NCBI RefSeq assembly: GCF_000092285.1
Contig: NC_014100.1
Coordinates: 4,278,001-4,342,000 of the forward strand
Origin: Caulobacter segnis ATCC 21756
Lineage (GTDB): Bacteria; Pseudomonadota; Alphaproteobacteria; Caulobacterales; Caulobacteraceae
Reading direction: 5' to 3'
DNA length: 64,000 nucleotides
Positions 34,041 through 41,968 of this stretch are shown in pieces. The first letter of the stretch is position 1. Each line of letters begins with the position of its first letter. The notes below the pieces were generated by a model. The model saw only the letters and a list, made by a program, of their open reading frames with translations. It was not told where the DNA came from and searched no databases. A program made the translations under genes and the position numbers.

Positions 34041-34185
34041 CTTACATCTCACGGCGAGACGATCGCTGGGCGGGCCGGGTTGCTCAAGGACCGCCCGGAG
34101 GGCGGCCGCAGCGCGGCGGCGCGGAGCGCCGTCCTTGACCAACCCGGCCCGCCCAGCACGCTGCAGCCTCCAAGAGATGTAAGGC
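34041..34185. repeat. Nested palindrome with cloverleaf-like folding
   Basis: The outer arms are CTTACATCTC (34041-34050) and GAGATGTAAG. Inside, an 18-bp perfect inverted repeat (34065-34082 with 34140-34157) continues after one mismatch into 8 more pairs (TCAAGGAC/GTCCTTGA), 26 bp in all. The 39-nt tip contains two small hairpins with identical loops, CGCCC-GGA-GGGCG and GGCGC-GGA-GCGCC. The whole could fold as a long stem with a two-leaf head. It lies in the 742-bp gap (33928-34669) upstream of the DUF6932 module; no gene is seen there. Confidence 0.7.
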
Positions 34186-34189
34186 TTGG

Positions 34190-34215
34190 CCCGACCTGGG
34201 GCGGTCGGGCTTTTC
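34190..34215 (+). terminator. Strong terminator-like hairpin
   Basis: GCCCGACC and GGTCGGGC pair around TGGGGC and are followed by TTTTC. No plus-strand gene ends here, so it may belong to a small RNA or be part of the repeat; the TCGGGCTTTT half is duplicated 200 bp on. Confidence 0.5.
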
Positions 34216-34603
34216 ACTGACCAATCCTATTAAACTCCGTCATTCCCGCCCTTGTGGCGGGAACCCCTCTGTCCGCCGCAAGGGCGGGAGGGGCGGACCG
34301 CTGGCGGTCCGCTTGCGTCTCACGTGTCAGCTGAACCAGGGGTTCTCGCCACAAGGGCGAGAATGACGGTGGGCTTTGGGGGCGTGGGTGGAACGTCGCG
34401 GCGGTCGGGCTTTTCACTGACCAACCCTATTAAACTCCGTCATTCCCGCCCCACGGGACCGGCCTCGCCGGCCCGAGGGCAAGCCAAGTGGCGGGAACCC
34501 CTCTGTCCGCCGCAAGGGCGGGAGGGGCGAACCGCTGGCGGTTCGCTGGCGTCTCACGTGTCAGCTGAAACAGGGGTTCTCGCCACAAGGGCGAGAATGA
34601 CGG
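34201..34603. repeat. 200-bp tandem duplication of a palindromic intergenic element
   Basis: The sequence starting GCGGTCGGGCTTTTCACTG at 34201 recurs at 34401, exactly 200 bp later, with few changes. Each copy contains an about 32-bp inverted repeat opening CCGTCATTC and closing GAATGACGG (34237-34369 and 34437-34603) around a centre with 'gtctcacgtgtcagctgaa'. Copy 2 carries an extra about 34 bp near its left arm, itself palindromic (GGACCGGCCTCGCCGGCCC). There is no transposase, so it is a REP- or MITE-like element. Confidence 0.8.
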
Positions 34604-34636
34604 TGGTTGGGGTGGTGGGCGTGACGGCGAACCAAT

Positions 34637-34651
34637 GTTCATATATTGTTC
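34637..34651 (+). promoter_or_regulatory. Alphaproteobacterial SOS (LexA) box
   Basis: GTTC-ATATATT-GTTC matches the alphaproteobacterial LexA consensus GTTC-N7-GTTC exactly and overlaps a -10-like TATATT (34642-34647). It lies 19 bp before the GIY-YIG nuclease start. Confidence 0.8.
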
Positions 34652-34669
34652 TCATCCAGGAGGACACGC

Positions 34670-35098
34670 ATGGTTCCGCGCGAGGCCTGGATCGCCGTCT
34701 ACATGATGGCCGACCGTTATCGTGGGACGCTGTACGCCGGCGTGACCGCTCAGTTCATCACCCGGATCACGGACCACCGCGAAGGACGCGGGTCGGGCTT
34801 CACGCGGCGATACGGGCTGACGCGCCTGGTCTGGTACGAGGAGCACATGCTGATGACAGAGGCCATCCAGCGGGAGACCTCGATCAAGCGCTGGCCACGC
34901 CAGTGGAAGATCAACCTGATCGAGCGCGACAACCCACGCTGGGACGACCTCTACGCCGCCGTGTTCGAATGGACGCCGGTCCCGAAGTGGACGCCGAACT
35001 CGCCCCTTACTTCCCCAACCTCACCGGAAACAGCGCCCTCAGCGCCGGGTCGCGGAGCCACAGGCCGCCCCATAGGAAGAGGCCCAGATAGACGCTGA
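34670..35098 (+). CDS. GIY-YIG domain nuclease-like protein, SOS-box controlled
   Basis: This is a 142-residue protein. Residues 1-95 form a GIY-YIG fold of the short YhbQ/URI type: 'WIAVYMMADRYRGTLYAGVTAQF' contains the paired Tyr motifs, then the catalytic Arg helix 'ITRITDHREG', and 'EAIQRETSIKRWPRQWKINLIE' with the metal-binding Glu. AGGAGG (34658-34663) supports ATG 34670; the ATG at 34646 would lie inside the SOS box. The last about 45 residues are Pro/Ser/Thr-rich and are encoded antisense to the 3' end of the DoxX-like gene (92-bp overlap), so the original stop may have been lost. The exact SOS box suggests induction by DNA damage. Confidence 0.82.
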   Translation: MVPREAWIAVYMMADRYRGTLYAGVTAQFITRITDHREGRGSGFTRRYGLTRLVWYEEHMLMTEAIQRETSIKRWPRQWKINLIERDNPRWDDLYAAVFEWTPVPKWTPNSPLTSPTSPETAPSAPGRGATGRPIGRGPDRR

Positions 35099-35399
35099 AC
35101 AGCACGTGGCTGAACAGCGGGCTCTCGGCGCGGATCTGCGCAGCCATGGCGCCGCCCAGCAGGCCCGTGAACAGCACCGCGCCCAAGAGGCGCGTGCGCG
35201 GGATCAGGTAGAGCGCGAGGCACGTCGCCTCGATGATCCCGATCGTCAGGGTGTGGCGCGGGTCCCAGCCCAGCTTTTCCAGGGTCTGCGTCGCCGCCGG
35301 GTGATGCAGCAGTTTCGGCGCGACCGAGGCGCCGGCGATGAACAGGGCGAACGCCCCCGACAGCATCCACCCGGCCCAGGTCGTGATCTTCTCGCGCAT
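35007..35399 (-). CDS. DoxX-like small integral membrane protein
   Basis: This is a 130-residue protein with four hydrophobic helices ('WMLSGAFALFIAGASVAPKLL', 'LTIGIIEATCLALYLI', 'LLGAVLFTGLLGGAMAA', 'HVLFSVYLGLFLWGGLWL'). The pattern and 'KLGWDPRHTLTIGIIEATC' fit the DoxX/DUF4260-like membrane family; function unknown. ATG 35399 (with GGAGGG about 10 nt upstream) is preferred over a longer in-frame start that would add a repeat-derived tail. Its 3' end overlaps the convergent GIY-YIG gene by 92 bp. Confidence 0.75.
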   Translation of the reverse strand: MREKITTWAGWMLSGAFALFIAGASVAPKLLHHPAATQTLEKLGWDPRHTLTIGIIEATCLALYLIPRTRLLGAVLFTGLLGGAMAAQIRAESPLFSHVLFSVYLGLFLWGGLWLRDPALRALFPVRLGK

Positions 35400-35467
35400 G
35401 TGTGAGGTCCCTCCGTTTGGAGCGAGGACGGATGACGGGGGCGCGGGCCGACAGGGGGCTCCCACGA

Positions 35468-35619
35468 AAATCCTCCCCCTAGCGGGGGAGGTGTCGGCTC
35501 GAAGAGACGACGGAGGGGGAAGAGGCAAGGTCGGCGGGACTTCCGTCCGCGGAGTTTATCCTCGGGCGCGCGCTTCGCGCGACCCGGGGGCGGACACCTC
35601 CCCGCTAGGGGGAGGATTT
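35468..35619. repeat. REP-type inverted repeat pair
   Basis: AAATCCTCCCCCTAGCGG-type arms at 35468-35495 and 35593-35619 are reverse complements over 27 of 28 bases; one copy has an extra G. Each arm is itself palindromic around CTAG (CCCCCTAGCGGGGG). The region between them includes 'gacgacggagggggaag', typical of alphaproteobacterial intergenic repeats. Confidence 0.75.
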
Positions 35620-36189
35620 GGTGTTTCCGCCCCTGAACGCAGCCGCGTATCCGGAATCGAATCCCACGAAATCAACGACTTCTCACTTTTACACGCCAAT
35701 CTATCCTCCCCCTCCAAACCGGCGCCCATACTTGTTCTCGCCCCGTCGCGGGGGAGGCCGTCCAGCTGGCGACCGAACGGGCGGCGGGGGTGGTCGAGCG
35801 GGATGCGGTCCGGCTCGGCGTCGCGGGGCCCGGCGGGCCGGCGGAAGGGCGACAGCTCCGGACGGGGCGGCTCCTTCCGGCGGCCGGGCCGGGGGCCATG
35901 CTCGCGACGTTGAGAAGGGCGGCGCCAGGCGCGGGCTGAAATCGCCCGCGCGCGGTCCGGGAGGGTCGCTTTCCCTCCCGCCCGCCGAGGGCCTCTTTTC
36001 GGAAGCGGGTTAAAACCCCGCGCGCCGAGGGCTTTCGTCCAAACGATCGCGCGGAGCATCCGGGTCTCGTCGAAACGGTAACTCCTACATCCTTCCGGGC
36101 GCGCCCCGGAGCTCCGCCGCCTCCCCAGCCCGCCGGCTTTTCCGGCGGAAGACCGTCGCCGCATGTCCAAACCCGATGGAGACCCTCGC
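35620..36189. other. 570-bp GC-rich region without a convincing gene
   Basis: Both strands have open frames with high GC3 over 35740-35939: one plus frame stops at TGA 35937-35939, and one minus frame crosses the same stretch. Neither has a good start, ribosome-binding site or family motif, so I cannot decide which, if any, is coding; a decayed gene is possible. Several GC-rich hairpins occur at 35930-36160. No RNase P, tmRNA, SRP or 6S features were recognised. Confidence 0.4.
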
Positions 36190-36417
36190 ATGTCCAAGCA
36201 CAGACCCCCGGCCTCGCCGGTTTCACCCCAAACCAGCGCCATGGCCGGCGCCGTCAGCGCCGACAGCTCCGTCCAGGCGATCCGCGCAGAGCGGTCCCGC
36301 GTCTTCGACGAGCTGCTGCGGCGGCAGGAATATCAGCTGCTGGTGGCCCTCAGAGCGCGGCTGGACGACACGCCGCCCGTCCCCGAACTCCACCCTCCGC
36401 CGGCCAACCAGGGCTGA
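36190..36417 (+). CDS. Hypothetical 75-residue protein
   Basis: This small protein has a disordered Pro/Ser-rich N-terminus ('HRPPASPVSPQTSAMAG') and a helical segment 'AIRAERSRVFDELLRRQEYQLLVALRARLDD'. ATG 36190 is preferred to 36163 because GGAG stands about 8 nt ahead. No family recognised. The helix composition looks protein-like, but the ORF is short and sits next to unannotatable GC-rich DNA. Confidence 0.45.
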   Translation: MSKHRPPASPVSPQTSAMAGAVSADSSVQAIRAERSRVFDELLRRQEYQLLVALRARLDDTPPVPELHPPPANQG

Positions 36418-36471
36418 ACCGGGCGGCGGCTATACACGAAGTCTTAAGACTTTCGGGCGGCTCGGGCAGAC

Positions 36472-36480
36472 TTATCCACA
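36472..36480 (+). promoter_or_regulatory. Perfect DnaA box in the TonB-receptor promoter region
   Basis: TTATCCACA equals the E. coli R1-type DnaA box. It is single, 122 bp before the receptor start, beside the palindrome AGTCTTAAGACT (36440-36451). One box does not make an origin; a transcriptional role for DnaA or chance are both possible. Confidence 0.4.
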
Positions 36481-36601
36481 GCGCCGCGCTGTATAAACAT
36501 GACAGCCCTGTAACCTATCAAAGATGTAATCCACCTTTCAGGCTTGTAACTTGAGATGAACAGGGGCGGCGGCCACAGCTTTCCTCGTGAGGGGAAAATT
36601 G

Positions 36602-38695
36602 ATGACCAAGACCGCGCTTCTGGCGACCGCCGCCACCATGCTGCTCGCCGCCGCCGCATCGGCCCAGGCCGCCGAAACGCCCAAGCCGGCCGACCAGGCC
36701 GCCGCCGTGGCGCCGGTCCCGACCGGCCCGACCTCGCAGGCGCCGCTGGACGACACGGCCCAGAAGGGCGTGCTGGTCTTCACCCCCGACTTCTTCGCCG
36801 CCAATCGTCCGAACACGGCCCAGGACATGGTCAACCGGGTGCCCGGCTTCACCATCCAGGACGGCTCGGGCACGCGGGGCTTCGAGGGCGCGGTCGGCAA
36901 CGTGCTGATCAACGGCAACCGCCCGGCCTCGAAGAACGACACCGGAAGCAACGTCCTGTCGCGCACGCCGGCCAACCGGGTCGAGCGGATCGAGCTGATC
37001 CGCGGCGGGGCCCCGGGCGTCGACATGCAGGGCTATTCGGTCGTCGTGAACGTGGTGCTGAAGAAGGGCGTCAGCCACCAGCAGATCGCCACCTGGAACG
37101 GCGCGTTTTTCGACGGCGGCCACGACGTCTACGGCGGCAGCTACCAGTTCACCGCCACGAACGGCGACACCAGCTGGGGGGTGACACTCAGCGACGGCAC
37201 CTCGACCAGCGACTCCAACGGCGCGGGCCGCAGCGTGCGCCACGACGGCGCGGGCAGGCTGATCCGCGACGAGGCCTATCTGGACGACGGCTATGGCGGC
37301 GGGCGCTCGATCCGCGGCAACTGGTCGGGCCCGCTGCTGGGCGGCAAGCTGGAGGCCACGACGCGCTTTGGCCGCAACGACTGGCACGAGTGGACGGACC
37401 TCACCTCGCCCACCGCCTTCCGCCGCAGCGCCTACGACGAGGAGAGCCACTCGGGCGAGCTGGGCTTGACCTACACCCGGCCGCTGGCGCCGAAATGGGC
37501 GCTGGAGACGCGGCTGATCCACTCGTTCGAGAACTTCGACAACGTCTCGACCAGCGACGCGACGCTGAACGGGGCGACCTCGGACCAGCAGCGCTTCGTG
37601 GCCGACGGCGACAGCTCGGAGTCGATCGTCCGCGCCCTGCTGCGCCACGACTTCTCGGCGGCCCTGACCCTGGAGGCGGGGGCCGAGGGCGCCTACAACA
37701 TGCTGGACGTGAGCCAGGCCTACAGTGTGGGCGGCGTCGGCGTGCCCCTGCCCAGCGCCTCGGTCAAGGTCGAGGAGCTGCGCGGCGAGGCCTTCTCCAA
37801 GGCCACCTGGCGCGTGAACCCCAAGCTGACCCTGGAGGCCGGCCTGCGGCTGGAGAAGTCGACGATCAAGCAGTCGGGCGACGCCGACAACGAGAAGAGC
37901 TTCTTCTACGCCAAGCCCCGGTTCCTGGCGACCTGGACCCCGATGGCCAACAACCAGCTGCGCGTCCGCTTCGAGCGGGAGCTGGGCCAGCTGGACTTCG
38001 ACGACTTCGCCGCCTCGTCGGACCTGGACGACGAGACCGTCTACGGCGGCAATGTCGAGCTGAAGCCCGAGCAGCGCTGGATCTCGGAAGTGACCTACGA
38101 GCGGCGCTTCTGGGGCCAGGGCGTGATCTCGATCGGCTATCGCCACGACGAGATCATCGGCGTGATCGACCGCCTGCCGCTGCCGGGCGGCCTGTCGGCG
38201 ACGGGCAATATCGGCGACGGCACGCTGGACCGCCTGTCGCTGAACATCGTGGTCCCGACCGACAAGCTGGGGATCAAGGGCGGCCGCTTCACCTTCAAGA
38301 ACGACTGGAACGAGACCCACGTGAAGGACCCGACGACCGGCCGCGACCGGCCGATCACCCAGGTCCGTCCGACCCAGGCCAATTTCGGCTTCCAGCAGGA
38401 CATCGTCTCGTGGAAGACCCAGTGGGGGATCAACTGGCTGCCGCTTCTGGGCCAGGGCACCTATGACGTCGACCAGACCAGCGTCTGGCGCGGCTCGCGC
38501 TACTACGAGGCCTTCGCCGAGTACAAGCCGACCCCGACCCTGGCGATCCGGGCGCAGCTGAACATCTGGGACGACTTCACGATCCGGCGCACGGTCTTCG
38601 CCAACCGCGGGCCGGACCGCGCGGTCGCCTTCGTCGAGGACCGCACGATCGACCCCCGCACCTTCTTCCAACTGCGGGTGCGCAAGACGTTCTAG
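36602..38695 (+). CDS. TonB-dependent receptor (substrate unknown)
   Basis: This is a 697-residue outer-membrane protein. Signal peptide residues 1-23 ('LLAAAASAQA-AE'). The plug domain (about 55-165) has 'NRPNTAQDMVNRVPGFTIQDGSGTRGFEGAVGNVLINGNRP' and 'NRVERIELIRGGAPGVDMQG'. The barrel ends 'FFQLRVRKTF'. The plug has a 'GFEGAVGNVLING' segment in place of the common 'RG-x-L-DG', a variant found in a subgroup of alphaproteobacterial receptors; the substrate is unknown. ATG 36602 follows GAGGGG by 8 nt and gives the best signal peptide. Convergent with pgi, 3 bp apart. Confidence 0.88.
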   Translation: MTKTALLATAATMLLAAAASAQAAETPKPADQAAAVAPVPTGPTSQAPLDDTAQKGVLVFTPDFFAANRPNTAQDMVNRVPGFTIQDGSGTRGFEGAVGNVLINGNRPASKNDTGSNVLSRTPANRVERIELIRGGAPGVDMQGYSVVVNVVLKKGVSHQQIATWNGAFFDGGHDVYGGSYQFTATNGDTSWGVTLSDGTSTSDSNGAGRSVRHDGAGRLIRDEAYLDDGYGGGRSIRGNWSGPLLGGKLEATTRFGRNDWHEWTDLTSPTAFRRSAYDEESHSGELGLTYTRPLAPKWALETRLIHSFENFDNVSTSDATLNGATSDQQRFVADGDSSESIVRALLRHDFSAALTLEAGAEGAYNMLDVSQAYSVGGVGVPLPSASVKVEELRGEAFSKATWRVNPKLTLEAGLRLEKSTIKQSGDADNEKSFFYAKPRFLATWTPMANNQLRVRFERELGQLDFDDFAASSDLDDETVYGGNVELKPEQRWISEVTYERRFWGQGVISIGYRHDEIIGVIDRLPLPGGLSATGNIGDGTLDRLSLNIVVPTDKLGIKGGRFTFKNDWNETHVKDPTTGRDRPITQVRPTQANFGFQQDIVSWKTQWGINWLPLLGQGTYDVDQTSVWRGSRYYEAFAEYKPTPTLAIRAQLNIWDDFTIRRTVFANRGPDRAVAFVEDRTIDPRTFFQLRVRKTF

Positions 38696-38698
38696 CGG

Positions 38699-40318
38699 CT
38701 ACTTCTTCAGCCGCTGGATCAGGGCCGCCGTGGACGGATCATGGTCGCCGGCGGCGCCGCTCTCCAGCTCGGGCAGGATGCGATTGGCCATGACCTTGCC
38801 CAGCTCGACGCCCCACTGGTCGAAGGAATTGATGCCCCAGATGACGCCCTCGACGAAGGTCTTGTGCTCGTAGAGGGCGATCAGGGCGCCGAAGGTCTCG
38901 GGCGTCAGGCGGTCGAGGACCACCAGGGTCGAGGGCCGGTCGCCCGCGAAGGTCCGCTGCGGGGCCAGGGTGGCGATCTCGGCGTCCGAAACGCCCTTGG
39001 CCTTCAGCTCGGCCACGACGTCCTCGGTGGAGCGCCCGACCATGAAGGCCTCGGCCTGGGCCAGCAGGTTCGACAGCAGCTTCTCGTGCATGCCGGCCGG
39101 GCCCTCGTCCGACTTGGCGACGCCGATCAGCTCCATGGGCGTGACGTCCGTGCCCTGGTGCATGCACTGGAAATAGGCGTGCTGGACATTGGTGCCCTCG
39201 TCGCCGAACACCACCGTGGCCGTGCCGCGCTGGGCGGGCTTGCCGTCGGGACCGACCGACTTGCCGTTGCTCTCCATCTCCAGCTGCTGCAGGAACGAGG
39301 CCAGGCGGCGCAGGCGGTGCGAATAGGGCACGACCGAGCGGGCGCGGCGGTCCAGGCCATTGCGGTTGAAGATCTGGGCCAGGGCGACCAGGACCGGCGC
39401 GTTTTTCTCGAGCGGCGCGGTCTTGAAGTGCTCATCCATCGCCGCCCCGCCGCGCAGGAAGCCCTCGAAGGCCTCCCAGCCGGCGGCGACGGCCACCGAC
39501 AGGCTGACCGACGACCACAGCGAGTAACGGCCGCCGACCCAGTCCCAGAAGCCGAACACGCGCTCGTCCGGCACGCCGAAGGCGGCGGTCTTGTCCAGCG
39601 CCGTCGAGATGGCGGCCAGGTGCTGGTTCGCCCCCTGCTCGCCCAAGGCCTCGACCAGCCAGGCCCGCGCCGCGCCGGCGTTGGCCATGGTCTCCTGGGT
39701 CGTGAAGGTCTTGGAGACCACCATGACCAGGGTCTCCTCCGGATCCATGTCGGCCGTCGTCAGCGCGAATTCGGCGCCGTCGACATTGGCCACGAAGCGA
39801 AGATCGATCTGCGGCTTCACCGGCCGCAGGGCGTCCCACAGCAGGCGCGGACCGAGGTCGCTGCCGCCGATGCCGATGTGCAGGATCGCCTTGAACGGCT
39901 TGCCGGTCGCGCCCTTGATCGCGCCGGAGCGCACCGCCTCGGCGAAGGCCTTCATCCGCTGGCGGACGGCCTCGACCTCGGCCATGACCGGCTGGCCCAG
40001 CGCCTTGACCTCGGCGTCGGCCGGAGCGCGCAAAGCGGTGTGCAGCACGGCGCGGCCCTCGGACGAATTGATCGCCTCGCCGCCGAACATCTTGGCGCGG
40101 GCGCCCTCGACATCGGCGGCGTGCGCCAGATCCAGGGCCGCTTCGAGGCCGGCCTCGTCCCAGGCCTGCTTGGACAGGTCCAGATGCAGGCCGGCGACGT
40201 CGAGGGTCAGGGCCTCGAGACGTCCAGGCTCGTCCCTGAAGAAGTCGACGATGCGCTGCTGACCGGCGGCCTTGGCGGCGGTTTCCAGGCGGGTCCAGGC
40301 GGCGTCGAGATCGGCCAT
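38699..40318 (-). CDS. pgi: Glucose-6-phosphate isomerase
   Basis: Pgi interconverts glucose 6-phosphate and fructose 6-phosphate. The length of 539 aa is normal. Visible features: 'LHIGIGGSDLGPRLLWDAL' (phosphate-binding), 'VVSKTFTTQETMANA' (SKTFTT loop), 'FWDWVGGRYSLWSSVSL' (family signature 1), 'QLEMESNGKSV' (with the catalytic Glu), and 'HKTFVEGVIWGINSFDQWGVELGK' (signature 2 with the catalytic Lys). ATG 40318 has AAGGA about 10 nt upstream; the longer frame to 40387 adds a basic tail without support. Monocistronic. Confidence 0.96.
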   Translation of the reverse strand: MADLDAAWTRLETAAKAAGQQRIVDFFRDEPGRLEALTLDVAGLHLDLSKQAWDEAGLEAALDLAHAADVEGARAKMFGGEAINSSEGRAVLHTALRAPADAEVKALGQPVMAEVEAVRQRMKAFAEAVRSGAIKGATGKPFKAILHIGIGGSDLGPRLLWDALRPVKPQIDLRFVANVDGAEFALTTADMDPEETLVMVVSKTFTTQETMANAGAARAWLVEALGEQGANQHLAAISTALDKTAAFGVPDERVFGFWDWVGGRYSLWSSVSLSVAVAAGWEAFEGFLRGGAAMDEHFKTAPLEKNAPVLVALAQIFNRNGLDRRARSVVPYSHRLRRLASFLQQLEMESNGKSVGPDGKPAQRGTATVVFGDEGTNVQHAYFQCMHQGTDVTPMELIGVAKSDEGPAGMHEKLLSNLLAQAEAFMVGRSTEDVVAELKAKGVSDAEIATLAPQRTFAGDRPSTLVVLDRLTPETFGALIALYEHKTFVEGVIWGINSFDQWGVELGKVMANRILPELESGAAGDHDPSTAALIQRLKK

Positions 40319-40444
40319 AGGGCGGCGTCCTTGCTGAGAGATCGGAGCTTTCGCTTCGGGCTTAGCAAACGGCCGCCGCCGCGTCATGGCGGACCAATGA
40401 CGTTTTTTTGGAGCGGGCCCGTCGCGAGCCCGCTCGCCTCGCCA

Positions 40445-41050
40445 CTAGGCGTCCTTGTACTTCACCGAGCAGCCATAGGGCGGCGCGAAGGGCGTGGCGA
40501 CCTTGCGCCCCGCCTTGACGTCGGCCAGGGCGGCGGCGACCAGATTCTGGGCGCCCGCGATGTCCTCGACCTTGCTGGTCGGCCGGTCATCGATCGCCCC
40601 CTCGTAGACCACCTGGCCCGCCTTATCGATGACGAACATGTGCGGCGTGGTCTTGGCCTTGTAGGCCGTCGCGACCTTCCCCTCGGGGTCAAGCAGAAGG
40701 GCGGTGGGCTTGGCGCCCTTGGCGCTCATCCAGGACTTGGCGGCCGCGCCGTCCGGGAAATGTCCCTGCTTGCCGGGCGCGGACGAGGCGACGGTCAGCC
40801 AGACCACGCCGTCGGCGCGAGCGGCCTGCTGCAGCCCCTGCATGTTCCCGGAATAGTGCTTGCGGACATAAGGGCAACCCTCGTTGGTCCATTCGAGGAC
40901 CACGGTCTTGCCGCGGAACTCGGACAGCGAGCGCGTCTTGCCATCGACATCGATGGCGGTGAAGTCCGGCGCGGGCTTGGCGTTCGCGGCGCCAGGAAGC
41001 AGAGCGGCCAGCGGCAGCGTGGCGGCGACGAGTCGGCGGGTGATCGGCAT
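40445..41050 (-). CDS. Exported thioredoxin-fold redoxin (AhpC/TSA-like)
   Basis: This is a 201-residue protein. The signal peptide 'LVAATLPLAALLPGAANA-KP' directs it to the periplasm. A peroxiredoxin-like domain follows: 'APDFTAIDVDGKTRSLSEFRGKTVVLEWTNEGCPYVRKHY', with a single active Cys in place of the thioredoxin CxxC, and 'TPHMFVIDKAGQVVYEGAIDD' with the cis-proline. Relatives are annotated redoxin or thioredoxin family; peroxidase versus reductase activity is unresolved. AGGAG sits 7 nt before ATG 41050. Confidence 0.85.
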   Translation of the reverse strand: MPITRRLVAATLPLAALLPGAANAKPAPDFTAIDVDGKTRSLSEFRGKTVVLEWTNEGCPYVRKHYSGNMQGLQQAARADGVVWLTVASSAPGKQGHFPDGAAAKSWMSAKGAKPTALLLDPEGKVATAYKAKTTPHMFVIDKAGQVVYEGAIDDRPTSKVEDIAGAQNLVAAALADVKAGRKVATPFAPPYGCSVKYKDA

Positions 41051-41224
41051 GTCGGGTCTCCTGCTTTCAATACCCTCCCCAACTCGACCCTGCCACAGAT
41101 CGCGGTTATGCGAAACGGTCGCAGAATCGCCGCCGGCGTCGAAACTTCGCCATTCTTGCTTGCTCCAATGACCGCCCGCGCCCAGAAGAACGCGCACCCT
41201 CTCTCAGCACCGCCTCCCCGCCCG

Positions 41225-41959
41225 ATGTCCCGTTTGAAGACCCTCGCCGCGCTCACCGGCGTCAGCCTGCTCCTCGCCGCCTGCGCGACAGAGACGAACA
41301 CCACCGTCTTCGTGCCGGTCGTCGCCCCGACGCCGCCCAGCTCGCTGACGCCGCAGCCGATCATGCTGTTCAACCAGACCAAGGACGGCCGCAAGCTGTT
41401 CACCCTGGACGCCGAGTTCCCCTACTGCGACGTCGAGACGGGCAAGGTCATCGTGGTGCCGCGCTGGTACGTCACCGACTTCGCCAGCGTGCCCTGGTAC
41501 GGCCAGGGCTTCGTCGATCCGCAAGGCCCGACCGCGCGCGCGGCGATCGTCCACGACTGGCTCTACACGATCGGGGAACCGGGCAAGCGCCAGGAGGCCG
41601 ACGATATCTTCCTGCGGGCGATGCTGAAGTACGGCGTGCCGCCGTTCCAGGCCAACATCGCCTACAAGGCCGTTCGGCTGGGCGGCGAAAAGGGCTATGG
41701 TCTGCCGACCGACTGGCGCTTCGTGGATCCCAAGCGGCAGGACTTCACCCAGCCCGCGCCGTTCCCAAAGCCACGCACTGGCATGGTCCGCTACCTGCCC
41801 AAGTGCCAAGGCTTCACCGCCCTGATCCAGACCGGCTGGCGGGCCTACCCGATCAAGACCGCGCCCGTCGTCGCGCCGCCGCCGGTCGTGATCACCCGGA
41901 CGCCGCTGGACCAAGTCAAGTCCAAGCTGCCCTTCGGCGGCGGCGACAAGAAGAAGTAG
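41225..41959 (+). CDS. DUF1353-domain lipoprotein
   Basis: This is a 244-residue protein. A lipobox 'SLLLAAC-ATE' marks it as a lipoprotein. Residues about 60-160 match the DUF1353 pattern: 'VPRWYVTDFASVPWY' and 'ARAAIVHDWLYTIGEPGKRQEADDIFLRAM', with conserved His-Asp-Trp-Leu. DUF1353 is common in phages and alphaproteobacteria with unknown function; the HDW motif suggests a hydrolase. ATG 41225 is used since it starts the lipoprotein signal directly; an in-frame ATG at 41168 would put 19 residues before it. Ends 9 bp from the convergent DsbD-type gene. Confidence 0.75.
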   Translation: MSRLKTLAALTGVSLLLAACATETNTTVFVPVVAPTPPSSLTPQPIMLFNQTKDGRKLFTLDAEFPYCDVETGKVIVVPRWYVTDFASVPWYGQGFVDPQGPTARAAIVHDWLYTIGEPGKRQEADDIFLRAMLKYGVPPFQANIAYKAVRLGGEKGYGLPTDWRFVDPKRQDFTQPAPFPKPRTGMVRYLPKCQGFTALIQTGWRAYPIKTAPVVAPPPVVITRTPLDQVKSKLPFGGGDKKK

Positions 41960-41968
41960 CGTCGAGCC

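Noticed and set aside
34201..34603. CRISPR array
   Set aside because: Only two long units, internally palindromic, without spacer-like variable segments or cas genes.
35556..36242. 228-codon minus-strand ORF as a gene
   Set aside because: Arg/Pro-rich, crosses the REP repeat and has no ribosome-binding site; kept only as an open question for 35740-35939.
36472..36480. Replication origin
   Set aside because: A single DnaA box without an AT-rich unwinding element or origin genes nearby.
38741..41224. Plus-strand ORF upstream of the DUF1353 gene in the same frame
   Set aside because: It is antisense to pgi and the redoxin gene and has no motif; only the part from 41225 reads as a lipoprotein.
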